6,150 nt of DNA from NCBI GenBank assembly GCA_947459855.1, contig CANHFL010000078.1, forward strand, positions 1 through 6,150, written 5' to 3'. How positions within the stretch are numbered: the stretch's first letter is position 1; each line of letters starts with the position of its first letter. This DNA is from Planctomycetaceae bacterium (lineage in GTDB: Bacteria; Planctomycetota; Phycisphaerae; Phycisphaerales; SM1A02). This document shows positions 1-5,140 of the stretch, one piece after another. The notes under the pieces were generated by a model. The model was not told the DNA's origin, searched no databases, and saw nothing but the letters and a program-made list of their open reading frames with translations. The translations under genes and the position numbers were made by a program.

Positions 1-163
1 CCGCCGCGGTGCGGTCGGCGTCCAGGTCCTCGATGCGCAGCACGAGCGTCCAGCCCAGGCGGCGCGCCAGCGCCCAGTTCACCAGGAAGGTGCACGCGTT
101 CCCGAGGTGCAGCGGCCCGGTCGGGCTGGGCGCGATGCGGGAGCGGTGCGCATGGTTGGCCAT
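1..163 (-). CDS. gluQ: Glutamyl-Q tRNA(Asp) synthetase-like protein, N-terminal fragment
   Basis: Only the first 54 codons are in the window; the gene runs off the left edge. The fragment opens a class I glutamyl-tRNA-synthetase Rossmann fold. [14 protein letters not shown] at residues 9-22 is the ATP-binding block with the HIGH-type signature (here HLGN), and LRIEDLD at residues 42-48 is the second conserved block. Full-length GltX usually has IEDTD, while GluQ enzymes have IEDLD or IEDID, so I favour GluQ. GluQ glutamylates the queuosine base of tRNA(Asp) in the cytoplasm and lacks the anticodon-binding half of GltX; whether that half is missing here cannot be seen. The ATG at 163-161 is the only in-frame start next to the conserved block, and no Shine-Dalgarno sequence precedes it. 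It is divergent from the dehydratase gene across 28 bp. A GltX remains possible. Confidence 0.78.
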   Translation of the reverse strand, partial: MANHAHRSRIAPSPTGPLHLGNACTFLVNWALARRLGWTLVLRIEDLDADRTAA

Positions 164-173
164 CGCGTGCACA

Positions 174-181
174 GGTATAGT
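174..181. promoter_or_regulatory. Candidate shared bidirectional -10 element
   Basis: The 28-bp gap between two divergent start codons contains TATAGT on the plus strand (176-181, five of six matches to TATAAT). On the minus strand the same TATA core reads TATACC (179-174, a weaker match). Plus-strand transcription would begin about 188, four bases before the dehydratase ATG at 192. Minus-strand transcription would begin about 167, four bases before the gluQ ATG at 163. I find no convincing -35 box on either strand. The assignment rests on position and on how rare AT-rich hexamers are in this DNA. Confidence 0.45.
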
Positions 182-191
182 GCCTTCCACC

Positions 192-476
192 ATGGCTCGC
201 CTCACCGCGAAGCAGATCACCGAGAAGCTCGCATCGCTCCCCGAATGGACCAAGAGCGGGGGGGTCATCCAGCGGACGTTCGCGTTCCCGGATTTCGTCC
301 ACGCGATGCGCTTCGTGGACAAGGTGGCCGTCGAGGCCGAGCGCGTCCAGCACCACCCGGACATCATGGTCCGCTACAGCAAGGTCACGCTGGCGCTCAG
401 CACCCATGACGTGGGCGGCATCTCGCAGAAGGATTTCGACTTCGCGGCCGGGGCCGACGCGATCTTCGCGGGCTGA
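192..476 (+). CDS. phhB: Pterin-4a-carbinolamine dehydratase
   Basis: This 94-residue protein matches the usual length of the PCD/DCoH family. These enzymes dehydrate 4a-hydroxytetrahydropterin, recycling the pterin cofactor of aromatic amino acid hydroxylases; some bacterial members instead serve folate or molybdopterin metabolism. The family signature is clear: [10 protein letters not shown] at residues 49-58 carries the paired active-site histidines H54 and H55. [15 protein letters not shown] at residues 71-85 carries the third histidine, H72, and the conserved aspartate D81. The frame is open further upstream to about position 9, but that stretch is antisense to gluQ and family homology starts at the ATG at 192, so I use that start. 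No Shine-Dalgarno sequence precedes it; a TATAGT hexamer lies 10 bp upstream, so the mRNA may be almost leaderless. No aromatic amino acid hydroxylase is in view. The gene converges on mcsB with a 27-bp gap. Confidence 0.95.
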   Translation: MARLTAKQITEKLASLPEWTKSGGVIQRTFAFPDFVHAMRFVDKVAVEAERVQHHPDIMVRYSKVTLALSTHDVGGISQKDFDFAAGADAIFAG

Positions 477-487
477 CCTGCCGGCCG

Positions 488-501
488 GCGCGTGCCCGCG
501 C
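488..501. terminator. Possible GC hairpin between convergent genes
   Basis: The 27-bp gap between the dehydratase stop and the mcsB stop contains GCGCG (488-492), loop TGCC, and CGCGC (497-501). The hairpin could help end transcription in both directions, but no T-run follows on either strand, and short GC palindromes are common by chance at this base composition. Confidence 0.22.
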
Positions 502-503
502 GC

Positions 504-1598
504 TCAGGCCGTCGGCCACTCGCCCAGCACCGCGCGGCAGACGCGGGCGCGGGCGGTGCGTTCGTCGTCCTCGGTCTCGACCGCGGGGTGCGCCGCGCGC
601 AGGTGCGCCGGCTGCAGCTGGATGGTCAGTGCGTTCAGCCGGTCCAGCGAGACCGCGGGCAGCATGCCCAGGCACGCGCCCAGGCGCACCGCCGAGAGCA
701 GCTTCATCGTCTCGTCCAGGCCCAGCATGCGCGCCGACTTCAGCGTGGCGATGCCGCGGTAGACGCGGTCCTCCAGCAGCGTGCGCTGGCGGTCCATCAG
801 GATGCGGCGCGCCTCGCGCTCGTAGGCGACCACGGCCGGCACGATCCGTCCCGCGAACTCCTCGAGCAGGTCGGGCTCGGACACGCCCAGCGTGCGCTGG
901 TTCGAGATCTGGAACCAGTCGCCCAGCGACTCGGAGCCCTCGCCGTGGAACCCGCGGACCGCCAGGTGCAGCTCCTTGGCGGCGCGCTTGACCTTCTCGA
1001 TCTCGTTGGTCGCACGAAGGGCGCGCAGGTGCACCATCACGCTGATGCGGATGCCGCAGCCGACGTTCGTCGGGCACGCCGTCAGGTAGCCGAACCGCGG
1101 GTGGAACGCGAAGTCGATGCGCTCCGCAAGCGCGTCGTCCACGCGGATCGCTGTCTCGTAGGCGTCGCGCAGGGCGTTGCCCGTGCGCAGCACCTGCAGG
1201 CGGACGTGGTCCTCCTCGTTCACCATCAGGCTGAACCGCTCGTCGCGCGTGATCGCGACGGCTCGCGGCGAGTCGCCCTCGGCGAACTGCTTGGAGACCA
1301 GGTGGCGCTCGAAGAGGATCTGCCGGTCGCGCTTCGGCAGCGCGGGCATGTCGAGCCACGCCAGGCCCTGCTGGCCCTCGGCGGCGATGCGGCCGCCGGC
1401 CAGGCCCAGGGCGGCCTCGTCGGTGCCCACCGCGGCGCGCACGCTCTCGAGCACCTCGCGACGCTGCGGGTGGGTGGCGCGGCCCACGAACGGGAAGCCC
1501 GCCACGTTGCGCGCCAGGCGCACGCGGCAGCTCATGACGACGTCGACGTCGGGCGACGACGCGAGTTCCGCCGGGTCGTGCATCGGGGGCGGCGTCAC
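504..1598 (-). CDS. mcsB: Protein arginine kinase McsB
   Basis: The 364-residue product is typical in length for McsB, which phosphorylates arginine side chains and so marks proteins for the ClpC-ClpP protease. The ATP:guanido phosphotransferase fold is covered end to end: SCRVRLARN at 23-31 (nucleotide-binding arginines), NEEDHVR at 127-133, TACPTNVGCGIR at 173-184 with the active-site cysteine C175, GEGSE at 219-223 with the catalytic-type glutamate E220, FQISNQRTLG at 229-238, and VRLGACLGMLP at 304-314. The glycine loop reads GCG where GTG is usual. The C-terminal region equivalent to the phospho-arginine-binding RDxxRA motif reads ERTARA (346-351). The start is GTG at 1598-1596, which overlaps the mcsA TGA as GTGA and sits 7 bases after GGAGG (1610-1606). 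The ATG at 1583 has no Shine-Dalgarno sequence. It is translationally coupled to mcsA, its usual partner. Confidence 0.95.
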   Translation of the reverse strand: MTPPPMHDPAELASSPDVDVVMSCRVRLARNVAGFPFVGRATHPQRREVLESVRAAVGTDEAALGLAGGRIAAEGQQGLAWLDMPALPKRDRQILFERHLVSKQFAEGDSPRAVAITRDERFSLMVNEEDHVRLQVLRTGNALRDAYETAIRVDDALAERIDFAFHPRFGYLTACPTNVGCGIRISVMVHLRALRATNEIEKVKRAAKELHLAVRGFHGEGSESLGDWFQISNQRTLGVSEPDLLEEFAGRIVPAVVAYEREARRILMDRQRTLLEDRVYRGIATLKSARMLGLDETMKLLSAVRLGACLGMLPAVSLDRLNALTIQLQPAHLRAAHPAVETEDDERTARARVCRAVLGEWPTA

Positions 1599-2107
1599 GG
1601 CGTGGCCTCCGGGGCGCCCTCGGCGCGCATCTCGCGGATCCGGTCGCGCAGGCGCGCCGCGCGCTCGTACTGCTCGGCGGCCACGCAGGCCTCGAGTTCC
1701 TTCAGCAGCCGCTGCACCGCGGCGGTGCGCTCGGCGGTCGCGGCGCCGGAGGGCGGGATGCGGCCCACGTGCTGCGTGGCGCCGCCGTGCGCGCGCTCGA
1801 CCACCGGGCCGATCGTCGCGGCGAACGCGTCGTAGCACGCGGCGCAGCCGAGCAGCCCGCTCGTCTTGAAGTCGGCGAAGGGGTGCCCGCACTCGGGGCA
1901 GGCAGGGCCGCGCGGGCGGCCGGGCACGGCCTGTGCCAGCTGGCCCAGGAGCTCCTTGATCGGCGCGGCGCCCGGCATCTGGATGCCTGCCTGCGCGGCG
2001 TGCTCCTCGCAGAGGTGCAGCTCGTTCATCGTGCCGTTCACGATGACCGTGTTGTGCACCACCGCCGGCTTGGAGCAGTGATCGCAGGTGCGGAAGGGCG
2101 CGGCCAT
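1595..2107 (-). CDS. mcsA: McsA, zinc-binding activator of McsB, with UVR domain
   Basis: The 170-residue protein has the domain order of McsA. An N-terminal zinc-binding region carries CDHC (8-11), CEEH (33-36), CPEC (70-73) and CAAC (88-91); a coiled UVR motif covers about 131-163 (LLKELEACVAAEQYERAARL and onward). The block GLLGCAACYDAFAATIGPVV (84-103), followed by an HGG...HVGRIP segment (107-118), is strongly McsA-like. In Firmicutes McsA binds and activates the kinase McsB and takes part in the stress response. One of the four expected CxxC pairs is CxxH here, which could still bind zinc. The ATG at 2107-2105 gives the full family N-terminus; no Shine-Dalgarno sequence precedes it, but TAGAAT ends 6 bases upstream, which suggests a leaderless mRNA. 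mcsA overlaps mcsB by 4 bp, and kdsA ends 83 bp upstream on the same strand. Confidence 0.94.
   Translation of the reverse strand: MAAPFRTCDHCSKPAVVHNTVIVNGTMNELHLCEEHAAQAGIQMPGAAPIKELLGQLAQAVPGRPRGPACPECGHPFADFKTSGLLGCAACYDAFAATIGPVVERAHGGATQHVGRIPPSGAATAERTAAVQRLLKELEACVAAEQYERAARLRDRIREMRAEGAPEATP
1606..1610 (-). promoter_or_regulatory. Shine-Dalgarno site of mcsB, inside mcsA
   Basis: GGAGG on the minus strand lies in the last codons of mcsA, 7 bases before the GTG at 1598. It decides the mcsB start in favour of the overlapping GTG over the ATG 15 bases further in. Confidence 0.8.
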
Positions 2108-2113
2108 GGGTTC

Positions 2114-2119
2114 ATTCTA
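2114..2119 (-). promoter_or_regulatory. Candidate -10 box of the mcsA-mcsB operon
   Basis: TAGAAT on the minus strand matches TATAAT at five of six positions. Transcription starting about 7 bases after its last base would begin at or next to the A of the mcsA ATG (2107), giving a leaderless mRNA. No good -35 box is seen 16-18 bases upstream (TTCGGC at 2142-2137 is poor). A small inverted repeat, CGAAG (2139-2143) and CTTCG (2147-2151), falls in the -35 region and could be an operator or chance. Confidence 0.5.
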
Positions 2120-2190
2120 GGCGCACGGGGTGTGCAGCCGAAGCGCCTTCGCCATGGTTCGTGCGGTGGCGCGAGCGCGGCGACGGGGCG

Positions 2191-3030
2191 TCAGCGCCCG
2201 CGTTCGGCGTCGATGGCGCCGCGGCACGCCTCGCGCACGGCCTTCAGCTGCGCCAGCAGGGCAGGCACGGCGTCCAGCGCCTGGATCGTGGCGGCGTCGC
2301 TGCCCGACTTACGGGGCTCGGGGTGGCACTCCAGGAACACCGCGTCGACGCCCGCCGAGACCGCCGCGCGCGCCAGCAGCGCCGCACGTTCCGGCCGTCC
2401 GCCGGTCGCGGTGCCCGTCGCACCCGGCAGCTGCGTGCTGTGCGTGGCGTCGAAGCACACGGGCGTTCCCAGCGCCATCATGTCGCCCAGGCCGATCAGG
2501 TCCGTCACCAGCCGGTGGTAGCCGAAGAACGTGCCGCGCTCCGTCAGCATCCGGTTGCGGCAGCCGCATTCGTCCAGCTTGGCCAGGACGTTGCGCATCT
2601 CCTCGGGTGCCATGAACTGGCCCTTCTTCACGTTGACGGGGCGGCCCGTCTCGGCGGCCGCGACCAGCAGGTCGGTCTGGCGGCACAGGAAGGCGGGGAT
2701 CTGCAGCAGGTCGACCGTGCGCGCGACGGTCGCCGCCTGGCCGGGCTCGTGGATGTCGGTGGTGACCGGCACGCCGAGCTTCTCGCGCAGGCGCGCCAGT
2801 TCGTCCATGCCCGCTTGGATACCGGGGCCGCGGCTCGACTTGATGCTCGAGCGGTTCGCCTTGTCGAAGCTGGCCTTGAAGACGTAGGGAAGGCCGAGGT
2901 CGGCGCAGGCGTCGCGCACGACGGTGCCGATCCGCTCGTTGGTCGCGGGGTCCTCCAGGATGCAGGGGCCTGCGATGATCAGCAGCTGGCCGTGCGGACG
3001 CGCGAAGAACTCGTGGAGGACGTTGTTCAT
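2191..3030 (-). CDS. kdsA: 3-deoxy-8-phosphooctulonate synthase (Kdo-8-P synthase)
   Basis: The 279-residue product fits the family length. KdsA condenses arabinose-5-phosphate with phosphoenolpyruvate to Kdo-8-phosphate, the precursor of the inner-core sugar of lipopolysaccharide, in the cytoplasm. Visible blocks are IIAGPC (18-23), FKASFDKANRSSIKSSRGPG (51-70), VTTDIHEP (89-96), the NVKKGQFMAPEEM segment (133-145), FDATHSTQLPG (193-203) and FLECHPEP (232-239). The cysteine in GPC (C23), with H197, E234 and D245, fits the four ligands of the metal-dependent class; the metal-independent E. coli-type enzymes have asparagine in place of the cysteine. The ATG at 3030-3028 gives the normal N-terminus. 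The frame stays open far upstream, but there it is only antisense to the next two genes. There is no clear Shine-Dalgarno sequence. No other Kdo gene is in the window. Confidence 0.97.
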   Translation of the reverse strand: MNNVLHEFFARPHGQLLIIAGPCILEDPATNERIGTVVRDACADLGLPYVFKASFDKANRSSIKSSRGPGIQAGMDELARLREKLGVPVTTDIHEPGQAATVARTVDLLQIPAFLCRQTDLLVAAAETGRPVNVKKGQFMAPEEMRNVLAKLDECGCRNRMLTERGTFFGYHRLVTDLIGLGDMMALGTPVCFDATHSTQLPGATGTATGGRPERAALLARAAVSAGVDAVFLECHPEPRKSGSDAATIQALDAVPALLAQLKAVREACRGAIDAERGR

Positions 3031-3071
3031 GGGGGTGGTCCGGTCGCTACAGGCGGTACGACCGGCGCGAC

Positions 3072-3084
3072 AACTTGAAAAGTT
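3072..3084. repeat. Short AT-rich inverted repeat in the divergent region
   Basis: AACTT (3072-3076) and AAGTT (3080-3084) flank a 3-base centre. The element sits in the 201-bp region between the divergent kdsA and DUF1444 genes and overlaps the candidate kdsA -10 box, so it could be an operator. Five-base arms are short, and chance is a fair alternative. Confidence 0.3.
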
Positions 3085-3108
3085 ACCTGTTTGCGCTTCA
3101 CACGTCAG
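3080..3108 (-). promoter_or_regulatory. Candidate sigma70-type promoter for kdsA
   Basis: On the minus strand, CTGACG (3108-3103, four of six to TTGACA) is followed after 17 bases by TAACTT (3085-3080, which keeps the key T, A and final T of the -10 box). Transcription would begin near 3073, leaving about 43 bases of leader. The -10 lies in the only AT-rich island of this intergenic region. A weaker alternative, TTGTCG (3073-3068) with TAGCGA (3049-3044), would start nearer the gene. Confidence 0.35.
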
Positions 3109-3219
3109 GGCCGGTATCCGACAGTCCCCGTGCCCCGCGTCGTGCCGCGGAGGCGGACCCGGCCCGTGCCGTGGACCGCCCCCGGGAACGTGGGACAGTG
3201 CAGAGCCGTTCGTCCCCAC

Positions 3220-3226
3220 AGGAGGT
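3220..3226 (+). promoter_or_regulatory. Perfect Shine-Dalgarno site of the DUF1444 gene
   Basis: AGGAGGT is fully complementary to the 16S rRNA tail and ends 5 bases before the ATG at 3232. It fixes the start of this gene and contrasts with neighbouring starts that have no such site. GGGAC (3192-3196) and GTCCC (3212-3216) could pair just upstream of it. Confidence 0.9.
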
Positions 3227-3231
3227 GTTCG

Positions 3232-4029
3232 ATGTCCCATTGCCCCAACAGCGCCGAGTCGTTCAGCGAAGCAGTCGCCGCCCTCGTCCGCCGCCGCCAC
3301 CCATCCCGCAAGGTCGAGTTGATGGGGACGCTGGTCCTGACGATCGACGGCCGCCACCTGGGCCTGGAGAACCTCTGGCGCACCGTGCAGCGCACGCCGG
3401 CCACGTGGGAGCAGACCGTCGAGCACCACGTCGACCGCGTGCTCGAGGGCGACGAACTGGCTTCGCTGGACATCCCGTTCAGCGTCGCCAAGCCGCGCAT
3501 CATGCCGCGCATCCAGCCGTCGGCGATCTTCCAGACGCTGGACCGCGAGCAGGTGGCACACGTGACGTGGGTCAACGACACCGTCATCGTGTTCGTGCTG
3601 GACATGCCGCAGTACACGGTCTCGATCAGCACCGAGCAGATGATCCGCTGGGGCATGACCCCGGACGGGCTCGAGGAGATCGCCCGCGAGAACCTGCAGC
3701 GCTACGCGCCGGACCTCGAGGTCCAGGTGGTGCGCTCCAACGAGGGCGGCCGCGCCGCGATCATCTCGATGCACGACGGCTACGACGCCGCGCGCCTGCT
3801 GCTGGGCGACCTGCACAGCCGCCTGGCCGCCAAGCTCGGCAAGACCTTCTACGTCGCGGCGCCGGCGCGCGACATGTTCGTCGCGATGACCGGCGATCCG
3901 GAGCCCTTCGTCAGCCGCCTCCGCGCGCGCGCCGAGGAGGAGTACCGCCGCCTGCCGTACCCGATCTGCGCCGACCTGTTCCTGGTGACGCCGGACGGCG
4001 TGGCCGGCACGAAGGCCGAAGCCGCGTAA
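3232..4029 (+). CDS. DUF1444 (YtpQ-like) family protein
   Basis: This 265-residue protein resembles the DUF1444/YtpQ family, whose biochemical role is not established. The C-terminal two thirds carry the family look: YTVSISTEQMIRWGM (about 126-140), then a helix ending in ENLQRYAPDL, then a HDGYDAARLLLGDLHSRLAA stretch (about 181-200), a YVAAPARDMF segment, and YPICADLFLVTPDGV near the end. Length also agrees with YtpQ. I see no signal peptide or membrane segment, so it is probably cytoplasmic. The ATG at 3232 is fixed by a perfect AGGAGGT 5 bases upstream. It is the only gene here that ends in TAA. It is divergent from kdsA and lies 75 bp before the amidotransferase gene, with a hairpin terminator between. 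I assigned the family from memory of its motifs; a profile search would settle it. Confidence 0.8.
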   Translation: MSHCPNSAESFSEAVAALVRRRHPSRKVELMGTLVLTIDGRHLGLENLWRTVQRTPATWEQTVEHHVDRVLEGDELASLDIPFSVAKPRIMPRIQPSAIFQTLDREQVAHVTWVNDTVIVFVLDMPQYTVSISTEQMIRWGMTPDGLEEIARENLQRYAPDLEVQVVRSNEGGRAAIISMHDGYDAARLLLGDLHSRLAAKLGKTFYVAAPARDMFVAMTGDPEPFVSRLRARAEEEYRRLPYPICADLFLVTPDGVAGTKAEAA

Positions 4030-4032
4030 ACA

Positions 4033-4059
4033 GGGGACAGGTCCACCTGTCCCCATTTT
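4033..4059 (+). terminator. Perfect hairpin plus ATTTT; terminator, possibly REP-type palindrome
   Basis: GGGGACAGG (4033-4041) pairs perfectly with CCTGTCCCC (4046-4054) around a 4-base centre TCCA, whose outer T and A could also pair. ATTTT follows directly. It begins 4 bases after the DUF1444 stop codon, so it is well placed as its rho-independent terminator and would insulate the next gene. The GGGGACAG...CTGTCCCC palindrome also resembles dispersed REP-like elements I associate with Y1-type (RAYT) transposases; that part is recollection and needs a search. Confidence 0.75.
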
Positions 4060-4089
4060 CGGCGGCGGCCGCCCGACGCCCGGCGCGGC

Positions 4090-4095
4090 TACGCT
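4090..4095 (+). promoter_or_regulatory. Weak candidate -10 box of the amidotransferase gene
   Basis: TACGCT keeps the T, A and final T of the -10 consensus. It ends 9 bases before the GTG at 4105, so transcription would begin only a few bases before the start codon. There is no visible -35 box. Support comes mainly from the same arrangement at other starts in this window and from the terminator just upstream, which implies the gene has its own promoter. Confidence 0.3.
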
Positions 4096-4104
4096 CCATG
4101 GCCC

Positions 4105-4719
4105 GTGCTCCTCGTCATCGACAACTACGACTCGTTCACGTGGAACCTGGTGCAGCGGTTCTGCGAGATCGACCCGTCGCTCCGCGTCGAGGTCGTTCGC
4201 AACGACGCGATCGACGCCGCCGGCGCCGATGCACTGTCGCCCACGCACCTGGTGATCTCGCCGGGCCCCTGCACGCCGAAGGAGGCGGGCTGCAGCGCGG
4301 CGCTGATCGCGCACTTCAAGGGCCGCATCCCCGTGCTGGGCGTGTGCCTGGGCCACCAGACCATCGGCGATCAGCACGGGATGACCGTCCGCCGCAACGA
4401 CGTGCCCGTCCACGGCAAGACCAGCGAGATCCACCACGACGGCCGCGGGCTGTTCGCGGGGCTCTCGAACCCGTTCGTCGCGACGCGGTACCACTCGCTG
4501 GTGGTCGACCCCGCGACGGTTCACCCCGACTTCGAGGTCACCGCGTGGACCGCCCGCAACGAGATCATGGGGCTGCGGTGGAAGGCGCCCGCCGGCGCCG
4601 CGCCGCTCGAGGGCGTGCAGTTCCACCCCGAGAGCTTCCTGACGGTCGAGGGGCCCCGGCTCCTGGCGAACTTCCTGGCCATGCGCGGCGCGGCCGCCCG
4701 GCTCAGCCCTTCGGCGTGA
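4105..4719 (+). CDS. trpG/pabA: Anthranilate/aminodeoxychorismate synthase component II (glutamine amidotransferase)
   Basis: This 204-residue class I glutamine amidotransferase releases ammonia from glutamine for its partner synthase, which makes anthranilate (tryptophan) or aminodeoxychorismate (folate). LLVIDNYDSFTWNLVQ (2-17) is the classic TrpG/PabA opening. SPGPCTP (52-58) is the oxyanion-strand loop, GVCLGHQ (79-85) carries the nucleophile C81, HGKTSEI (103-109) is a family block, and QFHPESFLT (172-180) carries H174 and E176 of the triad. The sequence alone does not separate TrpG from PabA, and many bacteria use one subunit for both. No TrpE or PabB partner is in the window. The start is GTG at 4105; the nearby ATG at 4098 is in another frame. 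No Shine-Dalgarno sequence is visible. The last 17 bases overlap the convergent gene to the right. Confidence 0.94.
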   Translation: MLLVIDNYDSFTWNLVQRFCEIDPSLRVEVVRNDAIDAAGADALSPTHLVISPGPCTPKEAGCSAALIAHFKGRIPVLGVCLGHQTIGDQHGMTVRRNDVPVHGKTSEIHHDGRGLFAGLSNPFVATRYHSLVVDPATVHPDFEVTAWTARNEIMGLRWKAPAGAAPLEGVQFHPESFLTVEGPRLLANFLAMRGAAARLSPSA

Positions 4720-5131
4720 ACCGCATCCCGCTCTCGCAGTAGCAGTTCAGCATGTCGCCGGTCTTGAAGGCGTTCGCGTCCTGCGTCGCCTCGAGCGTCA
4801 GCCACACGGGGATGACCAGGTCGAGCAGCACGGCGTTCGCGTCGCGGTCGACGGCCAGCACCCGGCCCTGGACGATGCGCGGGGCGCCCCAGACCGGCTC
4901 GATGAAGCAGCCGCCGGCGTCCGCGTGCCACATGCGCTGCGCGTTGCCGCGCACGGTGCCCAGCAGGCGCTTGCCGACCGTGGCGCCCAGCGCGCCGGCG
5001 TCGCCGTCGAGGACGAACTCGAGCCGGTACGCGTAGTTCGGGACGGAGACGTGCACCTTCGCGGGCGTGCCGGGGAGGACGCTCTCGAGGACGACGCGCG
5101 CGGTGTCGTGGATGGCGGTTGCGGCGGTCAT
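4703..5131 (-). CDS. Conserved-looking hypothetical protein, 142 residues
   Basis: I do not recognise this protein. It has no signal peptide or membrane segment and is probably soluble. It reads as a mostly beta protein: alternating hydrophobic stretches appear at KVHVSV (25-30), YRLEFVL (35-41), GRVLAVD (89-95) and AVLLDLVIPVWLTL (100-113). Distinctive spots are the GNAQRMWHADAGGCFIEPVW segment (62-81) and NCYCESGMRF (129-138), which has two closely spaced cysteines. Coding reality is supported by the tight fit between neighbours and by normal protein-like composition. The ATG at 5131-5129 has no Shine-Dalgarno sequence; TACACT ends 9 bases upstream, again a possible leaderless start. It lies 25 bp after the repeat-protein gene on the same strand. 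Its 3' end overlaps the amidotransferase gene by 17 bp. Confidence 0.78.
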   Translation of the reverse strand: MTAATAIHDTARVVLESVLPGTPAKVHVSVPNYAYRLEFVLDGDAGALGATVGKRLLGTVRGNAQRMWHADAGGCFIEPVWGAPRIVQGRVLAVDRDANAVLLDLVIPVWLTLEATQDANAFKTGDMLNCYCESGMRFTPKG

Positions 5132-5140
5132 GGGCGGGTC

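Noticed and set aside
9..191. N-terminal extension of the dehydratase
   Set aside because: The extension is antisense to gluQ and lies outside the conserved domain; the ATG at 192 gives the normal family length.
397..1359. 320-codon minus-strand open frame inside mcsB
   Set aside because: It is an out-of-frame shadow of mcsB; the true frame shows every guanido-kinase block.
492..1835. 447-codon plus-strand open frame across mcsB and mcsA
   Set aside because: It is the antisense shadow of two well-supported genes, with repetitive His/Arg/Ala composition and no recognisable motif.
1599..1892. N-terminal extension of McsB upstream of the GTG at 1598
   Set aside because: It would lie wholly within mcsA, and the GTG has a well-spaced GGAGG.
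3075..3120. Plus-strand promoter for the DUF1444 gene (TTGAAA at 3075, or TTGCGC at 3091 with TATCCG at 3115)
   Set aside because: TTGAAA has no -10 hexamer at a valid spacing, and the second pair matches only three of six bases in each box, so I did not list it as a feature.
4098..4100. ATG as the start of the amidotransferase
   Set aside because: It is not in frame; the in-frame GTG at 4105 directly opens the conserved LLVIDNYDSF block.
3031..4626. Very long minus-strand extension of the kdsA frame (over 500 extra codons)
   Set aside because: The extra part is antisense to the DUF1444 and amidotransferase genes, is low-complexity Arg/Ala/Gly/Pro-rich, and matches no family. kdsA homology begins at the ATG at 3030. 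Open shadow frames are expected at this GC content.
3075..4742. 555-codon plus-strand open frame across the DUF1444 and amidotransferase genes
   Set aside because: It is in a different frame from both real genes and is an Arg/Pro/Ala-rich shadow.
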